This document shows positions 10,301-18,163 of a DNA stretch of 64,000 nt, piece after piece. The DNA comes from Cellvibrio sp. OA-2007 (lineage in GTDB: Bacteria > Pseudomonadota > Gammaproteobacteria > Pseudomonadales > Cellvibrionaceae): positions 124,001-188,000 of the forward strand of contig NZ_BBUL01000091.1 of the NCBI RefSeq assembly GCF_000953825.1, in the 5' to 3' direction. Position 1 is the first letter of the stretch. The number at the start of each line of letters is the position of its first letter. The translations under genes and the position numbers were made by a program. The notes under the pieces were generated by a model that had not been told where the DNA came from, did no database searches, and saw only the letters and a program-made list of their open reading frames with translations.

Positions 10301-10971
10301 CGCAACAAACTATTGTGGCCGGCCCAGCCTTAATTGCTGTCAATCAAATGAGTATTCAGGCACAACAATTGTCGTTGATGGCCGATATTTATTTGCGCAA
10401 TCAGCACGCACTTACGCGGCAACTGAGTGCGGCGCGATTTTTTATTACCGAGGTGGAAGACTCGGCCGGCAATATTCACCCGGTGACTTTTCAAGCGCCT
10501 ATTGCACTTGAGTACCAAGGCGGCAATTGGGTAGATGGACAATATCAAACCGACCCGGCGCAGCCGTGGTTGCGCGGCCAATTGGATTTGCGTGGGCAGG
10601 ACCTGGGGGTGAGTGATGTGATTGCCTTCTGGGGAAAATTAGTATTCCTCGCGGCGGCTGACCCGGTTGCAATCCAACTGCCATTTCAATTCGGTATGCA
10701 ATGGAATGGCGCTGAGTCTTCATTCAAATTGGCGCGCTGGGAAGCTGGGCGCTTGCTGTTTGATATTCACGGTATTTTTCCCGAGCTGATGGCGATTAGT
10801 GCGTTGGATCAAAACGGCACTCTGATTAGCCAAGCAGCTGAGTTGCGCAGTAACCAAGGGGTAAACCAAGTAGAGTTACCTATCAAGCAACATCCAGCGA
10901 CGATTGAATTCAGTATCGCGCGCAAGCAGCAAACGGCTGAATTTCCGTTTGAGATTCGCGCGCAGTATTAA
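7390..10971 (+). CDS. Giant single-pass membrane protein with tandem AE and KKETEV repeats
   Basis: An 1193-residue protein of unknown function. The first 75 residues resemble the small N-terminal domain found in some DUF805 proteins (a YKNQFVAGFDADQV-type opening and a predicted alpha/beta fold). Residues about 80-320 are highly acidic and low-complexity, including 13 consecutive Ala-Glu pairs (219-244) and KKETEV-type repeats just after. One transmembrane helix (about 325-346) separates this presumed cytoplasmic stalk from about 850 residues of presumed periplasmic sequence rich in beta-type segments. The GTG start has GAAGGAG upstream. The polysaccharide deacetylase gene begins 16 bases downstream, so the two may act together on envelope polysaccharide; that link is inference. 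Confidence 0.85.
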   Translation: MYKLIYKNQFVAGFDADQVVGNLAQLLQLKPKTIRLLFLSQRPSVIKLLESSAEVEQWRTAFLEAGVYLDAVSITAPDVDNIADQIELELELHSLDEDLDDEDEPPRQLLVKKVIVREPVESPDDITAHLAETDAEKNAPPQNQLESEYEPVVSEATPAPDKPETAAYFDVASETPVAPEVYAPAEKEIESEPESESALEVKSGVKIEATENVQLDNTAEAEAEAEAEAEAEAEAEAEAEAEAESKQEVEVKKETEVKKETEVKKETEVKKEINIKQAIETEATADVDAEIKSAQEPTSNSAAQEDRAVEVDDAHTDVDFHKSTFVWGMLAILLAIAVTVSIILWLKRPLWQPVTVTAKSEQIVNALATESLFVLAHADVSRLQQLPDTLQSAEGLHNLPAPVDNFWKSMEQSGINIAQQLDQVWVSAYRANNQNQPLWVLTGQFDAKKIRAWLTQHYVIDEESPQQIMFSSVDENTCAKNPVMMAVVESDRIILGAPERVAAFRGRMDAAASAEKDLTDWRRISATQMLSVALLNPAQFADASTAIALGKLSLDSAPVKGIYLGVAPRLLPPVLEFNAVLVGANQDFINTAEKNVAPLLAEVKNTIAQDWPETLPIYERMKITKSDQQLAASVMFDEQIEAQLQLWANSLLARTFAMSESDSPATAEQIDNTPRQFTNLTSAQLPDFSANAHLNPALAAQTIAGPFGVTISSIEATAKGVVITLDANAFNLPNLGKDAGDVQLRITDIVDHQDQSLLATSGCDTSGARRAVDVNMIYEGTALNQGQPLPYLGIRGTKKILLPSNINLSNIGAIKGELSYNLPVSIERIKVDAPLAGKVINSHGLELRFLSAGASRLYFQYSGNSPALLQVNALNAEGKPLESVNAMRGVNLFAAGNTTSIQVQGTIAAAEVIVASQLEPQTYPFSFGRIQPLEQDFAVAKPAPELLTVAGLAALKADSPPADIQYPYQAPQQTIVAGPALIAVNQMSIQAQQLSLMADIYLRNQHALTRQLSAARFFITEVEDSAGNIHPVTFQAPIALEYQGGNWVDGQYQTDPAQPWLRGQLDLRGQDLGVSDVIAFWGKLVFLAAADPVAIQLPFQFGMQWNGAESSFKLARWEAGRLLFDIHGIFPELMAISALDQNGTLISQAAELRSNQGVNQVELPIKQHPATIEFSIARKQQTAEFPFEIRAQY
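8044..8121 (+). repeat. 13 tandem GCAGAA hexamers within the giant membrane protein gene
   Basis: Thirteen perfect copies of GCAGAA encode 13 Ala-Glu pairs. Because the unit is six bases, copy-number changes keep the reading frame and would alter only stalk length. Confidence 0.97.
8140..8211 (+). repeat. 18-bp tandem repeats encoding VKKETE units
   Basis: Three perfect copies of an 18-bp unit beginning GTTAAAAAAGAA, at 8140, 8158 and 8176, plus a fourth partial copy at 8194. They lie 18 bases after the hexamer array and are also frame-neutral. Confidence 0.95.
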
Positions 10972-10987
10972 TATCCCGAGGTAAAAA

Positions 10988-12076
10988 ATGAGAAAGGCGC
11001 GTGTTGCGGCTTCATCTGTTAAATTTTTTGCTCTGCTACTGAGTATTGTTTTTGCCTCATCTGCACAAGCGGCCGTAGTTATTTTGTATCACCATGTCAG
11101 CAGTAGCACACCAAAATCAACCAGCATTAGCCCTGCACACTTTGAAGCGCAGATGGATTATTTGGCGCGGAATGATTTTAAGGTGGTGCCGCTGCTGGAA
11201 CTCACGGAAACATTGCGCAAAGGCGAGCCGCTGCCGGATAAAACGGTAGCAATTACTTTTGATGACTCATACGCATCGGTTTACGAATCGGCATTTCCGC
11301 GTTTAAAGAAACGCGGCTGGCCTTTCACCTTTTTTGTAAACACAGATTCCATCGGCACATCAAAACTGTTTGTCAGTTGGGATCAGTTGCGTGAAATGGC
11401 AAAACACGGCGTCACTATTGCAAACCACACGACTCAACATAATCACCTGCCTCGACGCAAAAAAGATGAGTCAATTGTGCAGTGGCGAGTGCGAATTGCC
11501 TCCGAGATTAATCAAGCGCAAACAAAAATTGAACAGGAAATCGGCACGGCGCCGATGATTATGGCTTACCCCTTTGGTGAGTACGATATTGATGTGCAGC
11601 AGATTGCCAAGAAGTTGGGTTATATCGCCTTCGGTCAACAATCTGGCGCGCTCTATGAAAAAGTTGATTTGCAATCTGTTCCGCGCTTTCCCTTTGGTGG
11701 CAGTTTTACCGAACTCGACGACTTCATAATGAAGGTCAATACCAAGCCATTGCCGACAAGAAGTGTTAGCTTTTATCGTGATAAAAACACCGAGCAAAAA
11801 AATCTGATAGTAAAAGCCGGTGATAAACCTTGGCTGGTGTTGGAGCTGGATAATGCAGCACTGCTGAAAAAAATAAATTGTTTTGCCACTGGTCAGGGCG
11901 CGATTACAGTAGAAGTAATTGATAATAAATTATGGGCACAAGCCAAGCAGCCGCTAAACCCTGGACGAACACGCTATAACTGCACCGCTTATGCCGGAGA
12001 AAAAGGGAGGTTTTATTGGTATACCCAACAGTGGTTGGTTACCGATAGAAAAGGTGAGTGGACATACGGGGATTAA
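10988..12076 (+). CDS. Secreted polysaccharide deacetylase (CE4/NodB-type)
   Basis: Predicted periplasmic or secreted N-deacetylase of the NodB/PgaB-like group. A signal peptide (about residues 1-28, ending SSAQA) precedes the deacetylase domain (about 30-235). Motif 1 TFDDSY contains Asp92 and Asp93. Motif 2 appears as NHTTQH (His147 and His151), so catalytic base and metal ligands are present. A YHH segment near residue 34 is typical of PgaB relatives. Residues about 255-362 form an uncharacterised extra domain. It starts 16 bases after the giant membrane protein gene, suggesting an operon. Confidence 0.9.
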   Translation: MRKARVAASSVKFFALLLSIVFASSAQAAVVILYHHVSSSTPKSTSISPAHFEAQMDYLARNDFKVVPLLELTETLRKGEPLPDKTVAITFDDSYASVYESAFPRLKKRGWPFTFFVNTDSIGTSKLFVSWDQLREMAKHGVTIANHTTQHNHLPRRKKDESIVQWRVRIASEINQAQTKIEQEIGTAPMIMAYPFGEYDIDVQQIAKKLGYIAFGQQSGALYEKVDLQSVPRFPFGGSFTELDDFIMKVNTKPLPTRSVSFYRDKNTEQKNLIVKAGDKPWLVLELDNAALLKKINCFATGQGAITVEVIDNKLWAQAKQPLNPGRTRYNCTAYAGEKGRFYWYTQQWLVTDRKGEWTYGD

Positions 12077-12093
12077 AATTTTAATTTTTTTAC

Positions 12094-12125
12094 AAGGCGC
12101 TCCCACACACTGGGAGCGCCTTTTG
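12094..12125. terminator. Bidirectional terminator
   Basis: A perfect 12-bp stem (AAGGCGCTCCCA with its complement) around a CACAC loop, with T-rich sequence on both sides, sits between the convergent deacetylase and Ig-like lipoprotein genes. Confidence 0.9.
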
Positions 12126-12126
12126 T

Positions 12127-13440
12127 TTATCTGTTGATTGTCAATTGAATGGTGTCTTTCAGTTCGCTGCCGTCACTGCCAATAATGACTTTGTTGTCAC
12201 TATCCAAAAGCTTGGCTGATAGTGTAACGATCATGGAGCTTTCGATAATCATCGAGCTGCTGATGGTCACCTTACCTGTTTTTGATTCCAGAGTAACTTT
12301 ACTTGAGTCATAACCCGTTGGTGTACTGGTGATTTCCCATAGGGTGTTGGTGCCAGAATAAATTTCTGGATCTATTCCTGTACTGGTTGGGTAAGAAACT
12401 TTGATCCGCGGTTCAACACTGCCGCCGACAGAGACAGAAATAGATTCTGTTGATGTGGTGCTGGTTTGCCCAACGATTTCCATTTTTAACAGCTCGGGTT
12501 TTAATACTTTAATGATGAGAGTTTCAGTCGTGCCGTCACAATTGGCGGTGAGGTTGACGTCGGTGCCGCTAATGGTACCTGCAGCCGCGGTAATAACCCC
12601 GGTTGTTTTATTAACGGTGAGTGCGCTGGTATTGCTGCTGGTCAAGGAGACATTTTTAGTGATGTTGACACTTGAGCCATCTTTATATTCGCCAGTGGCA
12701 GTGACAGTTGCCGTTTGCCCCTGACGCATCTCCAAACTTTTATTGGAGCTCAATGACAGTTTTGTGAGATTGCTGAGAATATTGAACTCAAATTCCGGTG
12801 ATGGAACTATTTTTTTGTCGTTGTCTAAACCTGAAGCAACAACTTTAATAACTCCATTTTTGCTTGTGCTGAGTGAGGGGACGTTAGTGTCCGCAAAGCT
12901 CGCAATATTGACTGGATTGCTGCTGGTAATTTTCCAGGTCAATGGATAGTCATAACTCTCTCCATCGCTAAACACTGTGTCTGCAGTGAATTGTGTGTCT
13001 TTGCATACATCGACAGATCCTGTTGGATGTTTGACGGTAATGCCGGTGAGGTTGGCATCGGTCAAGGCTATATCCAATGATCTGCTCATGCCCGCATAGC
13101 TGACAACAAGTTGCAGAGGAGCTTTTTTACCCGCCGCTTTGAACAGGCCATTTTTAATGCTGCCCAAGCTGGGGTCGCTTAGGGTCCAGCTAGCTTTGTT
13201 GTTGAGGTTTATTTCTTTGCCATTTGCATCTGCGCCAATTAAATTAAATTGACGGCTGCCTTGGATGTGAACACTGCTGCTGGTGTCTGCAAGCTTAATA
13301 GTGGTTATCCCATTTTTACTTGCATCAACGGTTTGCGCAACGCGTGCACTGTCGCCATCACCGCCGCCGCAGCTGATCAGTGTGAATGCACTGGCACCTA
13401 ATGCGAGTGCCGATAAAAGTTGTAATCCTTTAGAACGCAT
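12127..13440 (-). CDS. Lipoprotein with bacterial Ig-like repeats
   Basis: A 437-residue predicted lipoprotein: the signal peptide ends in LISC with the lipidated residue at Cys24, followed by a GGGDGD tether. The rest consists of successive beta-rich units of about 80-95 residues resembling Big2-type bacterial Ig domains, for example the GQTATVTATGEYKDGSSVNIT segment typical of that fold. Such proteins usually serve surface display or adhesion. The start overlaps the end of the upstream outer-membrane gene by 11 bases, so the two are translationally linked and probably act as a pair. Confidence 0.8.
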   Translation of the reverse strand: MRSKGLQLLSALALGASAFTLISCGGGDGDSARVAQTVDASKNGITTIKLADTSSSVHIQGSRQFNLIGADANGKEINLNNKASWTLSDPSLGSIKNGLFKAAGKKAPLQLVVSYAGMSRSLDIALTDANLTGITVKHPTGSVDVCKDTQFTADTVFSDGESYDYPLTWKITSSNPVNIASFADTNVPSLSTSKNGVIKVVASGLDNDKKIVPSPEFEFNILSNLTKLSLSSNKSLEMRQGQTATVTATGEYKDGSSVNITKNVSLTSSNTSALTVNKTTGVITAAAGTISGTDVNLTANCDGTTETLIIKVLKPELLKMEIVGQTSTTSTESISVSVGGSVEPRIKVSYPTSTGIDPEIYSGTNTLWEITSTPTGYDSSKVTLESKTGKVTISSSMIIESSMIVTLSAKLLDSDNKVIIGSDGSELKDTIQLTINR

Positions 13441-13990
13441 AAGTTACTCCCAGGCTGATGCCATCAACGCTTAAATTGTCATCTTTGTAATAGCGAATTA
13501 AGTCGAGGGTCCAATAATAAGGTTTACCTTCTATGATTGGGTCTTGCACTGAGATGCCATAACTGAAATCAGAAAAAGTATCGCTGTTGCTGCCCGTTTC
13601 GCCGAGAGACGGAAGTTGGGTTTCGATTTCAGTTGAGGCATAACCAAGCAAAATACTGACTTTAATATCGCCCGATTCCGTCTCTGGGTTGGTGAGCGTG
13701 ATATAAGCGGCGCTCTGTTGTTTGATATCCAGCGTCAGGCCGTTTTCTTCTGCGCTGCTCATGGGGACTGCAACAAGTCCTTGCAGGCCAATGCCGTCTA
13801 ACAGTCCATCGGTAACTTCAATATCCGCTTTAAACTGAAACAGCGAGGGCGAAAAGTTTTCGCCAGCTGCTTTAACTTTGGTGTAAGCCGCTTGCCCGGA
13901 CACATGAAATGCTACCGGCAGCTCTGCTTGTGCACTCAGGCTGGTGATGCTGCCCAGTGCGCTGATGATAATTGCCAATCGTTTACACAT
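13430..13990 (-). CDS. Small outer-membrane beta-barrel-like protein
   Basis: A 186-residue exported protein of unknown function. A signal peptide (about 1-22, ending SAQA) precedes alternating amphipathic beta strands, and the chain ends in an aromatic residue (GVTYAF), the usual outer-membrane insertion signal. Size suggests an 8-stranded barrel. It is the first gene of a two-gene unit with the Ig-like lipoprotein. I recognise no closer family. Confidence 0.7.
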   Translation of the reverse strand: MCKRLAIIISALGSITSLSAQAELPVAFHVSGQAAYTKVKAAGENFSPSLFQFKADIEVTDGLLDGIGLQGLVAVPMSSAEENGLTLDIKQQSAAYITLTNPETESGDIKVSILLGYASTEIETQLPSLGETGSNSDTFSDFSYGISVQDPIIEGKPYYWTLDLIRYYKDDNLSVDGISLGVTYAF

Positions 13991-14043
13991 AAGAAATCCT
14001 TGCTGTGTGGTGGTGTAGCCATGGTGAATTGTCTGGCTGTGGA

Positions 14044-14850
14044 TTATTCCAGATTGTTACTGCGAATAAGGGTACGCAATTCATGAATATAAACACTGCC
14101 GCGCCCGGAGTATTTGCCCAGTTCGGCCACCATCGCGCTGCCGGTAAATTGTTGCGGTGTATCGCGCAATTGTGCGCGCAGCTGCCGCCAGGGGCGATAA
14201 GTGTTGTGAGTATTAATGTTGTTGAAGTATGCCGTAACCGACTCTTCAACATTGTTAAATTTCTTAACCTCGTGTTTGGCGCCGGCGGGGCGTTTGTTAG
14301 GTACTATGCCGCAGCCCTCTTTATAGCACCAATGGCCAAATAAATTGTGCGCCTCCTCAGCAAAGCGAGAGGTGCCCCAGCCAGATTCAATAGCCGCTTG
14401 TGCCAAGACCATTGCCGGTGGAATTGTGTCAACGCGCAGCAGCAGAATTTCGATTGCCTTGGCATCTTCAGGATAGGTTTCATAGGTCACATGAAACTTT
14501 TCACGCAGTTTCTTTAGGTTGCGCTCATTCACACCCGTAATTTGTTGCGATTCAACCCATTCAGTTTTGATTTTGATTAATCGTTCGCGGGACTTTAATA
14601 GGTTTGCGTTTTTCTCATCGACCATTGGGCGCAGCATCTCAAGAAACTGTGCTTTGCGCTCAGGTGTTTGCTCAATCGCGGAAAAGTCGGGCAGCAGTGT
14701 ATTGCTCGATAAATCATCGCCAGCTTGTTCTGCATCGGCGAAAAAATAATTTGCGGGCAAGCTGGCAAGTGTGAGTACTAATACCAGTGTTGCAATGGGG
14801 AAGGCGACCAGTAATAAGCCTAGTAGCCATTGTGATGCGTTTTTATTCAT
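14044..14850 (-). CDS. bax: Bax-like glucosaminidase-family protein
   Basis: Predicted membrane-anchored peptidoglycan hydrolase of the E. coli Bax type. One N-terminal membrane segment (about residues 9-30) anchors a periplasmic domain. The glucosaminidase fold is marked by QAAIESGWGTSRFA, in which Glu155 is the expected catalytic acid, and by the NLFGHWCYKEGCG and YFNNINTHNTY segments found in Bax proteins. Length 268 is normal. It lies 32 bases downstream of the lambda P-like gene on the same strand, so it may be cotranscribed, but no functional link is evident. Confidence 0.88.
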   Translation of the reverse strand: MNKNASQWLLGLLLVAFPIATLVLVLTLASLPANYFFADAEQAGDDLSSNTLLPDFSAIEQTPERKAQFLEMLRPMVDEKNANLLKSRERLIKIKTEWVESQQITGVNERNLKKLREKFHVTYETYPEDAKAIEILLLRVDTIPPAMVLAQAAIESGWGTSRFAEEAHNLFGHWCYKEGCGIVPNKRPAGAKHEVKKFNNVEESVTAYFNNINTHNTYRPWRQLRAQLRDTPQQFTGSAMVAELGKYSGRGSVYIHELRTLIRSNNLE

Positions 14851-14882
14851 AAAAAAGGTTGGTCCAAAAAATTAAAAGTGAA

Positions 14883-15569
14883 TTACAAATCGAGTTGTTT
14901 GCGCAGTTCTTCCATGCGCTTGGCGTTTTCTTCTTTGCTCAGCGGTGTTTCTATCGTTTCGGGCAGTGCGGGTATATTCGGTGCGGGTAATTCTGTGCCG
15001 TTCATTACGCGCTCGCAGAGTTTTAAATAGTGCCGCTCAAAAATCGGGAAGGCGACTTTCTCGGCATTGGTGGTCAGAAAATACCAGTCGCTTGCACAAC
15101 CAGCGTGATACACCGCCGGATGGCTCCATGCGTAAGCCGCTTTCGGGCTGGGCGCGCGGCAAGCTTCTACGTAAGCCTGGTGAGCATCCACCAAACCGAA
15201 TTTATCCGGCTCGCCTTGGCAAGCGCGAATCATGCGGTTAAGCGTGGGCAAGTATTCCGATTCTTCAATCACCTTGCGCGCACCGCGCAAAATAGTTTCC
15301 GGCGCAAATTGCGCGAGTGAGTTCAACCAGAGGCGGCGCGCTTGATTGAGCAGCTCGTTGTCTTTAAACGCGGCGTAATACTGGTTGTGATAATTAATAC
15401 GAAACAGTGCAAACACTTGATTGATCGCATCTATGTGGCCATCGCCGGGCGCCGGGCGCTCTTGTTCGTTGCGCTGCTGCTCAGTTTGCCCAGCTGCGGT
15501 CGTTGAGTTGTTGCGCGAGGCTGCTATCTCTTGTGCGACCTGCTGAATGAGGGAGTTGCTGTCCTGCAT
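14883..15569 (-). CDS. Lambda P-like replication (helicase-loader) protein
   Basis: A 228-residue protein resembling phage lambda replication protein P, which delivers the DnaB helicase to origins. The correspondence covers an INQVFALF segment, the RRLWLNSLAQF helix, a LPTLNRMIRACQ segment that parallels the FLPSPGQFVAWC region of P, and an aromatic-rich YAWSHPAVYHAGC segment followed by WYFL. The first 45 residues and the acidic C-terminus are unconserved. The start overlaps the upstream DnaT-repeat gene by 89 bases in another frame; no internal Met offers a later start. No phage genes surround it, so it looks like a resident chromosomal gene. Confidence 0.75.
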   Translation of the reverse strand: MQDSNSLIQQVAQEIAASRNNSTTAAGQTEQQRNEQERPAPGDGHIDAINQVFALFRINYHNQYYAAFKDNELLNQARRLWLNSLAQFAPETILRGARKVIEESEYLPTLNRMIRACQGEPDKFGLVDAHQAYVEACRAPSPKAAYAWSHPAVYHAGCASDWYFLTTNAEKVAFPIFERHYLKLCERVMNGTELPAPNIPALPETIETPLSKEENAKRMEELRKQLDL

Positions 15570-16677
15570 GGGTATTAACCTGCTGCGAGTTGACGGTTGT
15601 TAATGCGTGTTGTTTGGCCCAGTGAAACTTCACGTGCTGCAAAAATTTGGTATTCCAGCTGGCGAGCAATTGATTGCTGTCGCGCCAGTACAAAACAAAT
15701 TCGGCGACCTGCTGCTGGGCAAATTTTAAATCGATATTGGCGAGTTTGAGTACATCGTACACATCTTTACTTGGCTGCCAATTATCGGGAATACGTTTGG
15801 GTTCGGTGTCGTGTTCCAGCGCCGAGTTGTAGCGATTCCATTGGCGTTTCACATGCTGGATAAACTTGCTGTTCCAGGTGCGCCCCACATCACCGCGCTC
15901 TTGCCAATAGACCACAAATTCCGGAATGGAATCCTCCACAAAGGCAAGGCTGATACTTGCATGCTTCACCAGTACTTCAAGCGCATCTTTGCTTGGACGC
16001 CACTGGCTGTGCATGGCGATTTCCAAATCGCGATTTAAAAACTCGGTATCGCGATCACGCACTTGTCGTTCACTTTCTTCGCGTTTTTGCCGCGCGATTT
16101 GGGTTTCATGGCTGCGCCATTTGTGCAATAAATCCTTTAAAAATTTCGCGCCCCAGGAGTGATTCGTTTCACCGCGCTCGCGCCAGTAAGTCACAAACTC
16201 GGGCACTTGCAAGCGCACAAAATCGAGCGGGATATTGTATTGCGCAATCTGGCGCAACAACTCCTGATCGGGCTGCCAGTTGGGCGATATCAAGGTCGCT
16301 CCGGCATGGATCACAGGGGCGGGTGCAGCAATAGGGTTTATTGCGGGCGGCGGCGCGAACGGCTGGGTATCGGCCTCATCAAATGCCAGCGTCAAGCGCT
16401 GACTCTCAGTGTAAGGCGCCGAAGCGAGCAGAATTATGCCCTTATCCTTCAAGCTGCGGCTAATGCGCTGGATATCCTGATCTGCCCAAAACGGCATTAA
16501 ACGGTTTATCCAACTCGCATCCACATCCAGCCACTGGCGGCCATTGGCTGGAACCAGCGGCAAATAAGTCGCCATATCGCCCAAAATCGACAACATACAG
16601 GCCTCTTCCAGCCCGATAGTCGCGGCGAGAGACGGGGAAATTAGCAGTGGGCGCTCGGGAATCAGGGATGAACTCAT
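15481..16677 (-). CDS. Protein with three DnaT-type DNA-binding repeats
   Basis: A 398-residue protein whose N-terminal 120 residues form a winged-helix-like region and whose remainder carries three copies (about 130-190, 215-275 and 300-360) of a 60-residue unit of the form NWQPSKDV...FVLYWR...SWNTKFLQHVKFHW. This is the DnaT C-terminal (DnaT_2) pattern, which in E. coli primosomal protein DnaT binds single-stranded DNA and DnaC. E. coli DnaT has one copy; three are unusual. Overlap with the lambda P-like gene suggests a combined helicase-loading or primosome-restart role. The N-terminal region resembles replication-initiator winged helices. Confidence 0.8.
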   Translation of the reverse strand: MSSSLIPERPLLISPSLAATIGLEEACMLSILGDMATYLPLVPANGRQWLDVDASWINRLMPFWADQDIQRISRSLKDKGIILLASAPYTESQRLTLAFDEADTQPFAPPPAINPIAAPAPVIHAGATLISPNWQPDQELLRQIAQYNIPLDFVRLQVPEFVTYWRERGETNHSWGAKFLKDLLHKWRSHETQIARQKREESERQVRDRDTEFLNRDLEIAMHSQWRPSKDALEVLVKHASISLAFVEDSIPEFVVYWQERGDVGRTWNSKFIQHVKRQWNRYNSALEHDTEPKRIPDNWQPSKDVYDVLKLANIDLKFAQQQVAEFVLYWRDSNQLLASWNTKFLQHVKFHWAKQHALTTVNSQQVNTHAGQQLPHSAGRTRDSSLAQQLNDRSWAN

Positions 16678-16772
16678 AGCTCTCAGGCCGTAACAGCCGA
16701 ATCAAAACAAAGGAGGGAATTGTAGGCGGATAGGGGGGGAGATGCCAGCGTTTACAGGGCTTGCTTCGGCGA

Positions 16773-18149
16773 TCAAGTGTGGCAGGGTATGTCAATTCTA
16801 AAGCTCGCCCCGTGAGATTGGTCTTCATCAATCACAATGTCTCCGCCTAATTTTTGCGTTACCAAATTGTAAACAATGGATAGCCCCAAACCTGAGCCGC
16901 CAGTGCGGCGGGCGGTGGTGAAAAAGGGTTCAAAAATTTGGGGGCGAATGTCGGGGGCGATGCCGCAACCGTTATCCCTGTAGTGCAGGGTGATTTGCTC
17001 AGCTGTTTGTGTAAGTTGGATGCGGATTTGTTTTTCTTTGTGCTCGTGCTCAGCGTGGGAAAAAGCGTGGTGAATGGAGTTGGTAATTAAGTTGGTAATA
17101 ATTTGCGCTATAGCGCCGGGGTAGCTATTCAGGGCTATCTCTGCGCTGGGCATTAGCTGGCAGTCGATGTGATTTTTTTTCAGTAGCGGCTGCAAACTTT
17201 TTAAGGTGAGGTCGATACAGCTGCGCAGTTCAAATTGCTCTTCTTCAGTGGATGCGTGAATGGAGCCGGATAACTTAAAGTTATGTACCAAGGTGGTGGC
17301 GCGGCTGAGATTGTTATTGATTAAGCCCAAACCATCGTCAAGCTCTGCTAAAAATTGCGCAAACTCTGCTTCATTAAGTGCTTCATCTTTGTAGAGTGCT
17401 TGTACCCGTTTTAATTCGCTGAGGCAGTGGCTTGAAGAGGTCACCGCTATGCCGAGCGGCGTATTGATTTCGTGGGCGAGGCCAGAGACCAAGCGGCCAA
17501 GTGATGCCAGTTTTTCACTTTCAATTAATTTGGCCTGGGTGTGATTTAAATTGCGCAGCGCTTCCTGCAGGATATTGGTGCGCTCATTCACTTTTTGTTC
17601 AAGCTGTTCATTAATTTCTTTGAGCTGCCGCTCGTAGTCATTGCGCTGCGCGGCGCTAACCGCGCGGCCATAGGTATCGGCCAGTGCGCTAGCAAAGGCA
17701 ATTTCTTCATTGGTCCAGCTGCGTCTTTCACCCTGATGTTCACAGCAAATAATACCGAGCATTTTGCCGCGGTGCCTTATAGGGGCATCGAGCATAGAGG
17801 TGATGCCCAGCGGCGTTAAATAGCTTTGGCTAAATTCCGCTGTGCAGGGATCTGTGTGGGCATCGTTGGCGACTACGGCGCGCTCGCTATCCAGGCTGTC
17901 AAAATAATGGGGGAAGTCGCTGCGTGCGAGACAGAGGCTGGTGTCTAATTCACACTCATCACCATCGATGAGCATCTTTCCGCAAATGACCTGTTTGTCT
18001 TCGCTAAATAACCACACACCGGCGCGATTGATTTGCAAGCCGTCTATGGCGGCAGTGAGAATCAATAGACCGGCAGCGTTTAAATCACCGTTGTCGATCA
18101 TTGATGATTTAGACACGTCGAGCAAAATATCGTAGAGCGATTTGGTCAT
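16773..18149 (-). CDS. Soluble GAF-domain sensor histidine kinase
   Basis: Cytoplasmic two-component kinase. A GAF sensory domain (about residues 5-165) is followed by a coiled coil (about 170-215) and a HisKA/HATPase core. His226 in LVSGLAHEINTPLG is the phospho-acceptor; DNGCGI (G1 box), a PFFTT F-box and GGSGLGLSIV (G2 box) complete the ATP site. No transmembrane segment is present. It lies 14 bases downstream of the HD-GYP regulator gene, and the two surely form a pair. The sensed ligand cannot be read from the sequence. Confidence 0.93.
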   Translation of the reverse strand: MTKSLYDILLDVSKSSMIDNGDLNAAGLLILTAAIDGLQINRAGVWLFSEDKQVICGKMLIDGDECELDTSLCLARSDFPHYFDSLDSERAVVANDAHTDPCTAEFSQSYLTPLGITSMLDAPIRHRGKMLGIICCEHQGERRSWTNEEIAFASALADTYGRAVSAAQRNDYERQLKEINEQLEQKVNERTNILQEALRNLNHTQAKLIESEKLASLGRLVSGLAHEINTPLGIAVTSSSHCLSELKRVQALYKDEALNEAEFAQFLAELDDGLGLINNNLSRATTLVHNFKLSGSIHASTEEEQFELRSCIDLTLKSLQPLLKKNHIDCQLMPSAEIALNSYPGAIAQIITNLITNSIHHAFSHAEHEHKEKQIRIQLTQTAEQITLHYRDNGCGIAPDIRPQIFEPFFTTARRTGGSGLGLSIVYNLVTQKLGGDIVIDEDQSHGASFRIDIPCHT

Positions 18150-18163
18150 GATTGTGGGTCTGG

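Noticed and set aside
14883-16677. Prophage remnant around the replication-like genes
   Set aside because: No integrase, repressor, structural or lysis genes are adjacent, and flanking genes are ordinary chromosomal ones.
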